A stretch of 64,000 nt of DNA from Lachnospiraceae bacterium (GCA_017437065.1 JAFSBX010000106.1:22193-86192); one strand, 5' to 3'. Shown: positions 51,982 through 62,124, numbered from the stretch's first letter. Notes: a model not told the origin generated them from the letters alone. Program-made: numbers and translations.

Positions 51982-52425
51982 ATGATACGGGAGATGAAAT
52001 TAGAAGATTATAAAGGTGTGCATGACCTCTGGATGACGATTAAAGGATTTGGCATCCGAAGCGTGGATGATTCAGAAGAGGGAGTGGAACGGTTTTTAAA
52101 ACGAAATCCGGGACTCAGTGTGGTAGCGGAAGAAGATGGGAAAATTGTAGGCTGTATTTTGTGCGGACATGACGGCAGACGAGGTTGTCTGTATCATGTG
52201 TGTGTGGCAGAAGGATATCGTATGCATGGTATCGGCAGAAGCATGGTCGTGCATTGTATGGAGCGTTTGAAAGCCGAAAAAATCAATAAAGTCTGTCTGA
52301 TTGCATTTACCCAGAATGATATCGGAAATGCTTTTTGGAAAGAAATCGGTTGGACGAAGAGAGAAGACTTGAATTACTATGATTTCGTGCTGAATGAAGA
52401 AAATATTACTGCTTTTAATAAATAG
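51982..52425 (+). CDS. GNAT-family acetyltransferase in the arginine operon
   Basis: A 147-residue acetyltransferase. LYHVCVAEGYRMHGIGRSMV near residues 73-92 is the acetyl-CoA-binding motif, and FWKEIGWTKRED is the C-terminal strand. It starts 15 bases after argC and precedes argJ. Its position suggests acetylation of glutamate or another arginine intermediate, but ArgJ can already make N-acetylglutamate, so this is speculative. Confidence 0.85.
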   Translation: MIREMKLEDYKGVHDLWMTIKGFGIRSVDDSEEGVERFLKRNPGLSVVAEEDGKIVGCILCGHDGRRGCLYHVCVAEGYRMHGIGRSMVVHCMERLKAEKINKVCLIAFTQNDIGNAFWKEIGWTKREDLNYYDFVLNEENITAFNK

Positions 52426-52518
52426 AGCGGTAATTTAGAGCAGTGATGATGAGCAACATTACATAAGTAAAACAAAACATAGATAATAATGTTTGTATAG
52501 GCGGAAAGGAGAAGCATT

Positions 52519-53745
52519 ATGAACATATTAAAAGAAGGCGGTGTTACCGCAGCAAAAGGTTTTAAAGCAGCCGGCGCAGAAGCAGGAGTGAAATATAAAA
52601 ACAGAAAAGATATGGCAATGATTTACAGTGAAGTACCGTGTAAGGCAGCAGGAACTTTTACAACAAATGTAGTAAAAGCAGCACCTGTTTTATGGGATAA
52701 GGACATTGTGGAAAATCAGGAATTTGCACAGGCAGTTGTTGTAAACTCAGGTATTGCAAATGCGTGTACGGGAAAAGAGGGTTTTTCTTACTGTGAAGCA
52801 ACTGCAAAGAAAGTGGCATCTCTTTTGAATGTTTCCGAAAAATCAGTTTTGGTCGGTTCTACCGGTGTAATCGGTATGCAGCTTCCGATAGACAGAATTG
52901 AAGCAGGTGTAGAAAAATTAGTACCGATGTTATCAGACAGTATTGAAGCAGGTACACAGGCAGCGGAAGCAATTATGACAACAGATACCGTTTCCAAACA
53001 GGTAGCAGTTTCCTTTGAAATTGGTGACAAAACAGTGACTATCGGTGGAATGTGTAAAGGCTCCGGTATGATTCATCCGAATATGTGTACCATGCTCGCG
53101 TTTGTAACAACAGACGTTGCAATTTCCAAAGAGCTTTTAACAGAAGCCGTAAAAGCGGATGTAGTGGATACATACAATATGATTTCCGTAGATGGGGATA
53201 CTTCTACAAACGATACTTTCCTGGTTATGGCAAACGGTATGGCAGGAAATGAGGAAATTACCGCAAAAGATGAAAACTATCAGAAATTCTGCGAAGCATT
53301 ACGTTATGTAAATGAAACGTTAGCTAAGAAAATGGCAGGAGACGGAGAAGGTGCAACTGCACTTTTTGAAACAAAAGTTATCCATGCAAAGACAAAAGAA
53401 GATGCAAGAATTTTAAGTAAATCCGTAATCTGCTCCAGCCTGACAAAAGCGGCAATCTTTGGACATGATGCAAACTGGGGAAGAATTTTATGTGCATTAG
53501 GTTATTCAGGAGTACAGTTTGACCCGGAAAATATTGAACTGTATTTTGAAGGAGAAAACGGCAAAATTCAGATTTACAAAGATGGTGTTGCTACAGATTA
53601 CAGCGAAGAAGAAGCAAGCAGGATTTTAGCAGAACCTAAGGTAACTGTTTTAGTAGATATGAAGATGGGCGAGGAAGAAGCAGCGGCATGGGGATGTGAC
53701 TTATCCTATGATTATGTAAAAATAAATGCGGATTATCGTTCTTAA
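52519..53745 (+). CDS. argJ: Glutamate N-acetyltransferase / amino-acid N-acetyltransferase
   Basis: A 408-residue enzyme that transfers the acetyl group from N-acetylornithine to glutamate and may also use acetyl-CoA. It is made as a precursor that cuts itself before a threonine. The site is visible as KGSGMIHPNMCTMLAF, where Thr of CTML is the nucleophile; the preceding residue is Cys rather than the usual Ala. GHDANWGRILCALGYSG near residues 315-331 is also conserved. GGAAAGGAG supports the start. Confidence 0.96.
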   Translation: MNILKEGGVTAAKGFKAAGAEAGVKYKNRKDMAMIYSEVPCKAAGTFTTNVVKAAPVLWDKDIVENQEFAQAVVVNSGIANACTGKEGFSYCEATAKKVASLLNVSEKSVLVGSTGVIGMQLPIDRIEAGVEKLVPMLSDSIEAGTQAAEAIMTTDTVSKQVAVSFEIGDKTVTIGGMCKGSGMIHPNMCTMLAFVTTDVAISKELLTEAVKADVVDTYNMISVDGDTSTNDTFLVMANGMAGNEEITAKDENYQKFCEALRYVNETLAKKMAGDGEGATALFETKVIHAKTKEDARILSKSVICSSLTKAAIFGHDANWGRILCALGYSGVQFDPENIELYFEGENGKIQIYKDGVATDYSEEEASRILAEPKVTVLVDMKMGEEEAAAWGCDLSYDYVKINADYRS

Positions 53746-53805
53746 TAAGATAAGAGATATAAATATTACAGGCAGAGAAATGCCACAGAAAAGAGGATGA
53801 AACAA

Positions 53806-54711
53806 ATGGATCAGAGAGATATGAAACAGGTAATGGAAAAGGCGGAAGTATTAATTGAAGCCCTTCCTTATATTCAAAATTTTAACAGAAAAATCATCGT
53901 AGTAAAATACGGCGGAAGTGCCATGAGCGATGAAGAGTTACAGAAGAACGTTATTAAAGATGTTACTTTATTGAAACTGGTAGGTTTCAAACCGATTATC
54001 GTACACGGCGGTGGAAAGGAAATCAGCCGCTGGGTAGGTAAAGTAGGAAAAGAAGCACAGTTTATCAACGGACTTCGTGTTACGGATGAAGAAACGATGG
54101 AAATTGCAGAAATGGTACTTTCCAAAGTAAATAAACGTTTAGTAACCATGGTAGAAGAATTAGGCGTAAAAGCAGTCGGTATCAGCGGTAAAGATGGCGG
54201 ACTTTTGCAGGTAGACAAGAAATATTCTGACGGACAGGATATTGGTTTCGTAGGGGATATCAAAAAGGTTGACCCGAAAATTTTGTATGATCTTTTAGAG
54301 AAGGATTTCCTTCCGATTGTGGCACCAATTGGATTGGATGACAACTTTGATACATACAACATCAATGCAGATGATGCAGCATGTGCCATTGCAAAAGCAG
54401 TAAGTGCAGAAAAACTTGCATTCCTGACAGATATTGAAGGATTGTACAAAGACATTAACGATAAGAGCTCTTTCATTTCCAGACTCACGGCAGATGAAGC
54501 AGATCAGTTAATTTCTGACGGATTTATCGGTGGAGGTATGCTTCCGAAGCTGAACAACTGTACACAGGCAATCAGAAACGGTGTAAACAGAGTACATATT
54601 CTGGACGGAAGAATTCCACACTGTCTGCTTTTGGAAATCTTTACAAACGAAGGTATCGGAACAGCAATTGTGGCAGACGAAGAACAGATGGAAAAGATGA
54701 GCGGGAAGTAA
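53806..54711 (+). CDS. argB: Acetylglutamate kinase
   Basis: A 301-residue amino-acid kinase that phosphorylates N-acetylglutamate. VVKYGGSAM (about residues 31-39), VHGGGKEIS (about 66-74) and [11 protein letters not shown] near 244-254 form the ATP and substrate sites. The N-terminal helix of about 25 residues before KYGGSAM is characteristic of arginine-inhibited, hexameric forms. The ATG at 53806 is nine bases after AAGAGG; the ATG at 53797 is directly adjacent to it. Confidence 0.96.
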   Translation: MDQRDMKQVMEKAEVLIEALPYIQNFNRKIIVVKYGGSAMSDEELQKNVIKDVTLLKLVGFKPIIVHGGGKEISRWVGKVGKEAQFINGLRVTDEETMEIAEMVLSKVNKRLVTMVEELGVKAVGISGKDGGLLQVDKKYSDGQDIGFVGDIKKVDPKILYDLLEKDFLPIVAPIGLDDNFDTYNINADDAACAIAKAVSAEKLAFLTDIEGLYKDINDKSSFISRLTADEADQLISDGFIGGGMLPKLNNCTQAIRNGVNRVHILDGRIPHCLLLEIFTNEGIGTAIVADEEQMEKMSGK

Positions 54712-54842
54712 TCAGTACTGTCAAAACGCAATAAAAATAAAGTAAAACACGATAAAGGCAAATCAAGACACGACAGAAGCAAATGCTTGAGTGGTAGAGA
54801 TAAAATTTGCAGAGACAGAATTTAGAAAGGATGAATACGACA

Positions 54843-56036
54843 ATGAACATGCAGGAATACATTGATGAAGCAGAACAGGCGCTACTTCATACATACAATC
54901 GTTTTCAGATAGTATTGGACAAAGGTGACGGAGTTTATCTGTACGATATTGAAGGAAAGAAATATTTGGATTTTGTATCAGGTATTGCAGTATTTGCACT
55001 TGGATACAATAACAAAGCATACAACGATGCTTTAAAGGCACAGATTGATAAGGTAATTCATACATCGAATTACTACTATAATGTGCCGGCAATTGAAGCC
55101 GCAAAGAAGATGAAAAAAGTGTCCGGTATGGATAGAATTTTCTTTACAAACAGCGGTGCGGAAGCAATTGAAGGGGCATTAAAAGCAGCAAGAAAATACG
55201 CTTATTTAAAAGATGGAAAGACAGATCATGAAATCATTGCATTAAATCATTCCTTCCACGGAAGAACGTTCGGCGCACTTTCCGTAACCGGCAATCCGAA
55301 ATACAGAGAAGCTTTTGAACCGATGATTGGCAATATCAAATTTGCGAATATGAACGATTTGGAAAGCGTGAAAAACTGCGTGACTGACAAGACCTGTGCA
55401 ATCATTATGGAAACAGTACAGGGTGAGGGCGGTATTTATCCGGCGGAAAAAGAATTTATCGAAGGTGTACGTGCACTTTGTGATGAAAAAGACATTCTTC
55501 TTATTTTGGATGAAATCCAGTGTGGTATGGGACGGTGTGGAGCTATGTATGCATGGCAGTTGTACGGTGTTAAACCGGATATTATGACAACTGCAAAGGC
55601 ACTTGGATGCGGTGTTCCCGTAGGAGCTTTTCTGATGACAGAAAAAGTAGCAGCTTCTTCACTGACAAGTGGCGACCACGGAACGACTTACGGTGGAAAT
55701 CCCCTTGCAACGGCTGCAATCAGCAAAGTGTTGGATTTATTTGAAGAAGAAAAGATTTTGGAAAATGTAAATGCAGTAACTCCTTATCTGGAAGAAAAAC
55801 TGGATGAGCTTGCAGCGAAATATGACTTTATTGAGACAAGACGCGGACTTGGATTTATGCAGGGACTGGTATTTGACAGACCGGTTGGGGAAATCATTAA
55901 CAAAGCGTTGGAAAAAGGTCTGATTTTGATTAATGCAGGAACAAATATTATCCGTTTTGTGCCGCCGCTCATTATTTCAAAAGAAAATGTGGATACGATG
56001 ATTGAAATTTTAACGGAGTGTTTAAATGAGCTTTAG
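54843..56036 (+). CDS. argD: Acetylornithine aminotransferase
   Basis: A 397-residue PLP-dependent class III aminotransferase making N-acetylornithine. FFTNSGAEAIEGALKAARKYA, the HSFHGRTFGALSVTG block, LILDEIQCGMGRCG (PLP-binding Asp) and the catalytic lysine in MTTAKALGCGVPVGAF are all present. The start is uncertain between 54831 and 54843 because AGAAAGG lies next to the first and 12 bases from the second. The end overlaps the next gene by 11 bases. Confidence 0.95.
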   Translation: MNMQEYIDEAEQALLHTYNRFQIVLDKGDGVYLYDIEGKKYLDFVSGIAVFALGYNNKAYNDALKAQIDKVIHTSNYYYNVPAIEAAKKMKKVSGMDRIFFTNSGAEAIEGALKAARKYAYLKDGKTDHEIIALNHSFHGRTFGALSVTGNPKYREAFEPMIGNIKFANMNDLESVKNCVTDKTCAIIMETVQGEGGIYPAEKEFIEGVRALCDEKDILLILDEIQCGMGRCGAMYAWQLYGVKPDIMTTAKALGCGVPVGAFLMTEKVAASSLTSGDHGTTYGGNPLATAAISKVLDLFEEEKILENVNAVTPYLEEKLDELAAKYDFIETRRGLGFMQGLVFDRPVGEIINKALEKGLILINAGTNIIRFVPPLIISKENVDTMIEILTECLNEL

Positions 56037-57555
56037 AAAAAGATTATTGGCTGTACTGGTAGTATGTCTTATGGCGGAGCTGGTGTGGTATGCCGGAATA
56101 ACCAAAATGACAGTAAAAGAGCAAAGCAGGGAAAATACATTCTTTATGAATAAGGATACCTTGTATTTGTGGTATATGGATGAAAGTCTGACGGATTATC
56201 TGAATAGTGCAGCAGTAGAGTATAATGAAAAATATAATGTACGAATTATCCCAAGACTTACTACAGGAAGGGATTATTTGGAGGAATTGAATGACCATTC
56301 CGTATCCGAAGAAGAAATGCCGGATATGTATATTGTCAGCAATGACTCTCTGGAAAAGGCATGGCTGGCAGGTCTTGCCAGCGAAATCAGGGATGCGGAT
56401 AGTATATGTACAACAGAAAATTTCCCACAGACAGCACTGGATGCTGTAACTTATAAGGACAAGCTTATTGCATATCCGTTTTATTATGAAACCAGTGTTC
56501 TTTTGTACAATGAAACTTATCTGAAACAGCACGCGGAAAATGTAATTCAGGCAAAGAAGGACGCTGCGGAAGGAGAAGCCGCAATGGAAGCGATTGAGGC
56601 GGCAGAAACACAAGAGCCGGAAAGTGGCGGGATGCAGGAGGAACAGACAGCAGAGAACCTGGATACAGAAAGTACTGCAGAACTGCAGATGCAAACGGAA
56701 GAAATAATGCAGGAGCTGTTACCGGAAAATGTGGATGAACTTTTAGTATTCGCAGACAGCTATGATGCTCCCGCAGAGTTACAGAGTATTTTTAAGTGGG
56801 ATGTTACGGATATTTTTTACAGCTATTTTTTCTCCGGTAAGTATATGATTGTAGGCGGAGAAGCGGGTGACAGTACAGACAATATAGATATTTATAATTT
56901 GAATACCATTGATTGTCTGAAAGTGTATCAGAACTTAAATCAGTTCTTTTCCATTGATACGGAAGAAGTAGAATATGCAGATATAATTCAGGAATTCATG
57001 GATGGTAAAATTTTGTATACGATAGCGACTTCGGATGCGATAGCTACGTTAGAATCCGCGAAGGCGGAGGGAAAATTCCCTTATGAATATGGTGTGGCAC
57101 TTGTGCCAAATCCCAGTAAGGAGTTGGAAGGAAGATCGTTATCCGTAACAAATGCAATTGTAGTAAACGGTTTTTCAGAGCAGAAAGATCATGCAAACAG
57201 TTTTGCCAATTTTCTGTTAAATGAGTATGCAGACAGCCTTTATGAACGTACGGGAAAACTTTCTTCCTGTTATAATGTGGAGCATGAGAATGAAAGTTTC
57301 AATGTGTATATGAAAGAATATGAAAAGTCTATTTCGATTCCTAAAATGATAGAAACGAGTAATTTCTGGGTACAGCTTGAAATTGCCTATACAAATATCT
57401 GGGACGGAAACGGTGTCAATGAAACGTTAAAAACACTTTCCGAGCAGATTAAAGGGCAGGTATCAGGAGAACCGGTAACGGAAGAGTATATTGAAGAACC
57501 GGTAGAAGAAACAACAGAAGAATATCCGGATGAAGAAATGGATGAGGCATCTTAG
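56026..57555 (+). CDS. Membrane-anchored solute-binding-like protein
   Basis: A 509-residue protein that resembles family 1 sugar-binding proteins (YLWYMDESLTDYLNSAA at the start, IAYPFYYETSVLLYNETY near 145). It has an N-terminal membrane segment without a lipobox. An acidic, Glu/Gln-rich insertion at about 175-245 and an acidic tail from about 478 are unusual. No permease gene is nearby, so it may be a sensor or structural protein rather than a transporter part. It overlaps argD by 11 bases, implying translational coupling, and ends at a terminator. Confidence 0.75.
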   Translation: MSFRKRLLAVLVVCLMAELVWYAGITKMTVKEQSRENTFFMNKDTLYLWYMDESLTDYLNSAAVEYNEKYNVRIIPRLTTGRDYLEELNDHSVSEEEMPDMYIVSNDSLEKAWLAGLASEIRDADSICTTENFPQTALDAVTYKDKLIAYPFYYETSVLLYNETYLKQHAENVIQAKKDAAEGEAAMEAIEAAETQEPESGGMQEEQTAENLDTESTAELQMQTEEIMQELLPENVDELLVFADSYDAPAELQSIFKWDVTDIFYSYFFSGKYMIVGGEAGDSTDNIDIYNLNTIDCLKVYQNLNQFFSIDTEEVEYADIIQEFMDGKILYTIATSDAIATLESAKAEGKFPYEYGVALVPNPSKELEGRSLSVTNAIVVNGFSEQKDHANSFANFLLNEYADSLYERTGKLSSCYNVEHENESFNVYMKEYEKSISIPKMIETSNFWVQLEIAYTNIWDGNGVNETLKTLSEQIKGQVSGEPVTEEYIEEPVEETTEEYPDEEMDEAS

Positions 57556-57596
57556 TTACTGAATACAGAATAAAAAAACAAATAAAGGAAAGAATG

Positions 57597-57628
57597 AAGG
57601 AGAAGGGAAACCTTCTCCTTTGTTGTTG
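57597..57628 (+). terminator. Terminator of the arginine operon
   Basis: AAGGAGAAGG and CCTTCTCCTT form a 10-bp stem with a GAAA loop, followed by a T/G-rich run (TGTTGTTGG). Confidence 0.75.
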
Positions 57629-57700
57629 GAAAAAGAAAAATGTAAAGTATTTCAAGTTTTCACATCTGTATAGAAGGTTTCGGAAAGGCGGAATGGAATC

Positions 57701-58129
57701 ATGATAGGAATTGTTATTGCACTTATATCCGGTGCACTGATGAGTATTCAGGGAGTTTTTAATACGGAGGTTACAAAAAATTCGGGAATATGGGTTGCAA
57801 ACGCGTTTGTACAGGCATCAGCGTTTTTGGTATGTCTGGCGGCATGGGGATTTTTTGAGCGGACACCGATTACAAGTGTATTTAAAGTTGAACCCAAATA
57901 TATGCTGCTTGGAGGGGTAATCGGTGCATTTATTACTTATACTGTAATTAAAAGTATGGATATGTTGGGGCCGGCGAAAGCAGTTATGCTAATTGTGATT
58001 TCCCAATTGATAGTGGCATATGTTATTGAACTTTTGGGGGTGTGGGGGACGGAAAAGCAGCCATTTGAATGGAGAAAAGCAATAGGAATGCTGATTGCGA
58101 TTATTGGTGTAGTTATCTTTAAAAAGTAG
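57701..58129 (+). CDS. YdcZ/DMT-family small membrane transporter
   Basis: A 142-residue protein with about five membrane helices, matching the YdcZ (DUF606) half-size members of the drug/metabolite transporter superfamily. Such proteins act as dimers. LISGALMSIQGVFNTEVTK at the start and LLGGVIGAFITYTVIKSM in the middle are typical. Substrate unknown. It is followed within 2 bases by a promoter for the competence genes. Confidence 0.85.
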   Translation: MIGIVIALISGALMSIQGVFNTEVTKNSGIWVANAFVQASAFLVCLAAWGFFERTPITSVFKVEPKYMLLGGVIGAFITYTVIKSMDMLGPAKAVMLIVISQLIVAYVIELLGVWGTEKQPFEWRKAIGMLIAIIGVVIFKK

Positions 58130-58130
58130 C

Positions 58131-58159
58131 TTGCGTAAAGCATTTATTTGGCATACAAT
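58131..58159 (+). promoter_or_regulatory. Sigma-A promoter of the comEA unit
   Basis: TTGCGT (58131-58136), a 17-base spacer and TACAAT (58154-58159). Start of transcription is expected near 58166, about 35 bases before the comEA start codon. Confidence 0.7.
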
Positions 58160-58199
58160 GAAGAGGTGCATAGGGGCCGCTCCTGAAAAGGAGAAAATT

Positions 58200-58934
58200 A
58201 TGCATAGAAATCAAAAAAATATTATTGCGAAGGCAATAGGTGTGTTTTTTAGGAAAGTATTGTTCATTGGAGTTGTATCAATACTTTTTACAGGATGTGG
58301 AAAAAAAGATACGGTACTTTTTTTAGAAGAAACACTATCACAGACGCAAGAGGAAACAGATACTTTTATTGAAAGAGAAGATATGGAAATTTCGGGTACG
58401 TCTGCGATAGAAACGGATAACTCACAGATGAAACAGGCAGCAGAGCAGACAGGAATAAAAATGACTGCGGAAAGCTGCTTTGTACATATTTGCGGAGCGG
58501 TGAAAAACCCGGGAGTTTATGAGTTGCCGGAAGGAAGCAGGATATTTGAAGCGGTGGAGCTGGCGGGAGGACTGACAGAGGAAGCATGCGGAGAATATCA
58601 GAATCAGGCACAGAAAATTACGGATGGCATGATGATTTATATTCCTACTTCAGAGCAGATGGAAAATGGAGAAGTGGAAGAGATGCTGTTGAAAAAGAAG
58701 GAAGCTGCAAAAGAGGCAGACGATGTGCCGGATACAAGCAAAGTAATCAATATTAATACAGCGGACAAAGAAATGCTGATGACTCTGCCCGGAATCGGAG
58801 AAAGCAGGGCTGAAAGTATTCTTTCTTACAGGGAAGAAAGTGGCGGGTTTACAAAAATAGAAGATATTATGAAGGTTCCCGGAATTAAAGAGGGAGCATA
58901 TCAGAAATTAAAGGATAAAATTTGCGTAGATTAA
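58200..58934 (+). CDS. comEA: ComEA-like DNA-binding lipoprotein
   Basis: A 244-residue competence-type DNA receptor. The N-terminus has a hydrophobic segment with a lipobox-like FTGCGKK (Cys near residue 34), then an acidic linker, an SLBB domain (VHICGAVKNPGVYELPEG, about 95-112) and a C-terminal helix-hairpin-helix pair (ININTADKEMLMTLPGIGE, about 182-200) that binds double-stranded DNA. AAGGAG lies seven bases before the ATG. comEC follows 3.2 kb downstream on the same strand. Confidence 0.9.
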   Translation: MHRNQKNIIAKAIGVFFRKVLFIGVVSILFTGCGKKDTVLFLEETLSQTQEETDTFIEREDMEISGTSAIETDNSQMKQAAEQTGIKMTAESCFVHICGAVKNPGVYELPEGSRIFEAVELAGGLTEEACGEYQNQAQKITDGMMIYIPTSEQMENGEVEEMLLKKKEAAKEADDVPDTSKVININTADKEMLMTLPGIGESRAESILSYREESGGFTKIEDIMKVPGIKEGAYQKLKDKICVD

Positions 58935-58986
58935 GAAATGAGTAAAGTGTAATACCTGTATGCAGTACAGGCAGATGGGAGAAATG

Positions 58987-59673
58987 ATGGGAAAGAAAGT
59001 TTTGGTAGTGGATGATGAAAAATTAATTGTGAAAGGAATCCGTTTCAGTCTGGAACAGGACGGCATGGAAGTAGATTGTGCATATGATGGTGAGGAAGCG
59101 TTACAGTGTGCGAGAGAAAAAGAATACGATATCATTCTTTTAGACGTTATGCTGCCTAAATTAGGTGGTTTCGAGGTATGCCAGCAGATAAGGGAATTTT
59201 CTAACGTGCCGATTGTGATGTTAACAGCTAAAGGTGATGATATGGATAAGATTCTGGGCTTGGAATATGGGGCGGATGATTATATTACCAAACCTTTTAA
59301 CATTCTGGAAGTAAAAGCAAGAATAAAAGCAATAATGCGCCGTACTGCAAGAAAAGAACAGATGGCTATTCCCAAGACTATAGAAAATGGTGATATGAAA
59401 CTGGACTGTGAAAGCAGAAGAGTATATATATGCGGAAATGAAGTAAATCTGACAGCAAAAGAATTTGAATTGCTGGAGCTTTTGATTTTAAATCCAAACA
59501 AGGTATATGGCAGGGAAGAATTGTTAAAGCTTGTATGGGGGGCGGATTATCCCGGTGATGTAAGAACGGTAGATGTACATATCAGGAGACTTCGTGAAAA
59601 AATTGAAGTAAGTCCCAGTGAACCGAAGTATGTGCATACAAAATGGGGTGTAGGATACTATTTTAAAGCGTGA
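58987..59673 (+). CDS. OmpR/PhoB-family response regulator
   Basis: A 228-residue regulator. The receiver has VVDDEKLIV, the phospho-acceptor Asp in DIILLDVMLPKLGG (about residue 53) and the lysine in YITKPF (about 103). The winged-helix DNA-binding domain has LTAKEFELLELLI and VDVHIRRLREKIE. The start at 58987 follows GGGAG by five bases. It overlaps the kinase reading region, so both are translated together. Confidence 0.95.
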   Translation: MGKKVLVVDDEKLIVKGIRFSLEQDGMEVDCAYDGEEALQCAREKEYDIILLDVMLPKLGGFEVCQQIREFSNVPIVMLTAKGDDMDKILGLEYGADDYITKPFNILEVKARIKAIMRRTARKEQMAIPKTIENGDMKLDCESRRVYICGNEVNLTAKEFELLELLILNPNKVYGREELLKLVWGADYPGDVRTVDVHIRRLREKIEVSPSEPKYVHTKWGVGYYFKA

Positions 59674-59687
59674 GAGGATTCCTTGTC

Positions 59688-61154
59688 ATGTGGGAAAAAA
59701 TTAAAGAAAAATTGTTACGAACCATCTCCTGTAAAAGTCTGAAGGCAAGAATTTTTATTATTATGATTGCAGTTGGGATGATTCCAAGTATTTTGCTACA
59801 GTATGGAATTTTAAACAGCTATGAAGACCGTGCTGTTTCACTTCGGATTTCTGACGTGCAGAATCAGATGAAAATCATTGCAGATCATTTATTGAATTAT
59901 AATTATTTACAGGATACTTCTTCAGAAGTAATTAATGCAGAACTGGATCAGATTTCCAATCTTTATAATGGACGTGTGCTGATTATTAACAGCAATTTCA
60001 GAATTGTAAAGGATACTTATGGAATAAGTGAAGGAAAAACGATTATTTCCGAGGAGGTAATCAAGTGTTTTAAAGGTGAAAGTATATCTAATTATGACAA
60101 AAAAAATGGATATATTGAGTTAACAACACCGATTATGTTTTCCGGTTCCGCAGAGTATGACAATCCGAAAACGGGAAAAATTCAAGGTGTTATGCTGACG
60201 AGTGTGTCTACGGACAGCATTGCTGCTACACTGGATATTCTTGGAAGAAAAGCAATTATTTTGCAGATTTTGATTTGTGTTGTAATTTTGGGTGGAGCAG
60301 CGGTTTTATCCAATATTCTGGTTCGACCTTTTAATCGGTTGACAGATGCGATTAAGGACATAAAAGAAGGTTATACAGAAGAATTGGCATATGTACCGGA
60401 TTATGCGGAAACGATACATATTGTAGATGCTTTTAACCAGGTGCTTGCCAGAATGAAACAATTAAATGATTCACGTCAGGAGTTTGTGGCAAATGTCTCC
60501 CATGAGTTGAAAACACCTATTACATCGGTAAAGGTATTGGCCGATTCCCTGATTGCACAGGAGGACGTACCTGCAGAGCTGTATAAAGAATTTATGGAAG
60601 ATATTGCGGCAGAGATTGACAGGGAAAATAAGATTATTAACGATTTGCTGGCACTTGTAAAAATGGATAAAACAGCGGCGGATCTGAATATTAGTGCGGT
60701 AAATATTAATGAACTGACAGAGATTATTTTGAAACGTTTGCGTCCGATTGCGAGAAAACGGGATATAGAGGTAGTATTTGAAAGTATCAGACAGGTAACG
60801 GCGGAAGTTGATGAAGTAAAAATGACGCTGGTTATTACAAATCTTGTGGAAAATGCAATTAAATATAATAAAGAACAAGGTTCTGTAAAAGTGGTGTTGG
60901 ATGCGGATCATCAATTCTTTATGCTGAAAGTAAGTGATACGGGTATTGGTATTCCGGAAGAATCCATGGATCACATTTATGAAAGATTTTATCGTGTGGA
61001 TAAATCACATTCAAGGGAGATTGGTGGCACGGGATTGGGACTTGCAATTACAAGGAGTGCCGTGCTTATGCATAGAGGCTCCATTAAACTGACAAGCGTG
61101 GAGAATGAAGGAACTACTTTTGATGTTAAAATTCCGCTGAACTATATTGCATAA
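59688..61154 (+). CDS. Membrane sensor histidine kinase
   Basis: A 488-residue kinase with two membrane segments (about 20-40 and 178-200) around an extracellular sensor of about 140 residues, a HAMP linker (RPFNRLTDAIKDI) and a transmitter. H-box FVANVSHELKTPITS (His near 274), N-box NLVENAIKYN, and G-boxes DTGIGIPEE and GGTGLGLAI are intact. The ATG at 59688 follows GAGAGG by ten bases; a GTG at 59670 overlaps the stop of the regulator. It is the partner of the preceding regulator. Confidence 0.94.
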   Translation: MWEKIKEKLLRTISCKSLKARIFIIMIAVGMIPSILLQYGILNSYEDRAVSLRISDVQNQMKIIADHLLNYNYLQDTSSEVINAELDQISNLYNGRVLIINSNFRIVKDTYGISEGKTIISEEVIKCFKGESISNYDKKNGYIELTTPIMFSGSAEYDNPKTGKIQGVMLTSVSTDSIAATLDILGRKAIILQILICVVILGGAAVLSNILVRPFNRLTDAIKDIKEGYTEELAYVPDYAETIHIVDAFNQVLARMKQLNDSRQEFVANVSHELKTPITSVKVLADSLIAQEDVPAELYKEFMEDIAAEIDRENKIINDLLALVKMDKTAADLNISAVNINELTEIILKRLRPIARKRDIEVVFESIRQVTAEVDEVKMTLVITNLVENAIKYNKEQGSVKVVLDADHQFFMLKVSDTGIGIPEESMDHIYERFYRVDKSHSREIGGTGLGLAITRSAVLMHRGSIKLTSVENEGTTFDVKIPLNYIA

Positions 61155-61174
61155 CAGAAGGAGATGCACAATTC

Positions 61175-62098
61175 ATGAAAGGATTAAAAAAAATATTCTT
61201 AAGTATATGTGTGCTGCTTTTTCTTACCGGATGTTCTTCAGCAGATAAACAGGTAGAAGGCAATATTTATCAGATATACTATGTAAATAAAGAGCAGACG
61301 AAGGTTAGTTGTAATGAATATATTACTGCGACGGAAGATATGGAGGGGCTTTTGGAAGAACTTTTAAAGCAGCTCGGTGAAGTGCCGGAAAAGTTAAAAT
61401 ACAAGCCTCCTTTGGCAGGAAAATTTTCGTTGTTATCTTATACTGTAGAAAATGGAACAATAACTTTGTCATTTGACGACTATTATAAAGAACAGAGTCC
61501 GATTGAAGAAGTGTTGACGCGTGCTGCCATTGTGCGGACACTGACACAGATTGACGGAATCGATTATGTAACTATGCAGATACGCGGAGAACCGATTACA
61601 GACAGTCTCGGAAATGTTGTCGGAGCAATGTCGGCGGATATGTTTATTGATAATGCAGGAAATGAAATTAATGCTTATGAGCAGGTAAAGCTCTGCCTTT
61701 ATTTTGCGAATGAAACAGGGGACAAGTTGATTGAAACAAGCAGAAAAGGAGTGTACAGCAGTAATATTTCCATGGAAAAACTGATTGTAGAGCAGTTGAT
61801 AAAAGGACCCAACGGAGAGGGAATTTATCCGACGATTAATCCTACAACAAAGGTAATCAGTGTTACAGTAAAAGATGGAACCTGTTATGTGAATCTGGAT
61901 GAGAATTTCCTAAAGCAGACGACAGAAGTAAGTGCGGAAGTTACCATCTATTCCATAACTAATTCTCTTGTAGAACTGCCTAATGTAAACAAAGTGCAGA
62001 TATCCGTCAATGGGGAAACAAATTATATGTTTTGCGAAAGTATAAGTCTCGCAAAGAGTTTTGAACGTAATCTGGATCTTGTAGAAAGTGTGAAATAA
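61175..62098 (+). CDS. GerMN-domain lipoprotein
   Basis: A 307-residue lipoprotein with a lipobox at about residues 17-20 (LTGC) and two GerMN domains (about 30-155 and 165-295), as in spore germination protein GerM. GerM supports SpoIIIA/SpoIIQ assembly in sporulation, but in actinobacteria the GerMN protein LpqB works with the MtrB kinase. This gene follows a regulator-kinase pair by 20 bases, so a signalling role like LpqB is plausible. AGAAGGAG precedes the start. Confidence 0.88.
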   Translation: MKGLKKIFLSICVLLFLTGCSSADKQVEGNIYQIYYVNKEQTKVSCNEYITATEDMEGLLEELLKQLGEVPEKLKYKPPLAGKFSLLSYTVENGTITLSFDDYYKEQSPIEEVLTRAAIVRTLTQIDGIDYVTMQIRGEPITDSLGNVVGAMSADMFIDNAGNEINAYEQVKLCLYFANETGDKLIETSRKGVYSSNISMEKLIVEQLIKGPNGEGIYPTINPTTKVISVTVKDGTCYVNLDENFLKQTTEVSAEVTIYSITNSLVELPNVNKVQISVNGETNYMFCESISLAKSFERNLDLVESVK

Positions 62099-62124
62099 GT
62101 TTAAACGGAGAGAAAGGAAGAAAA

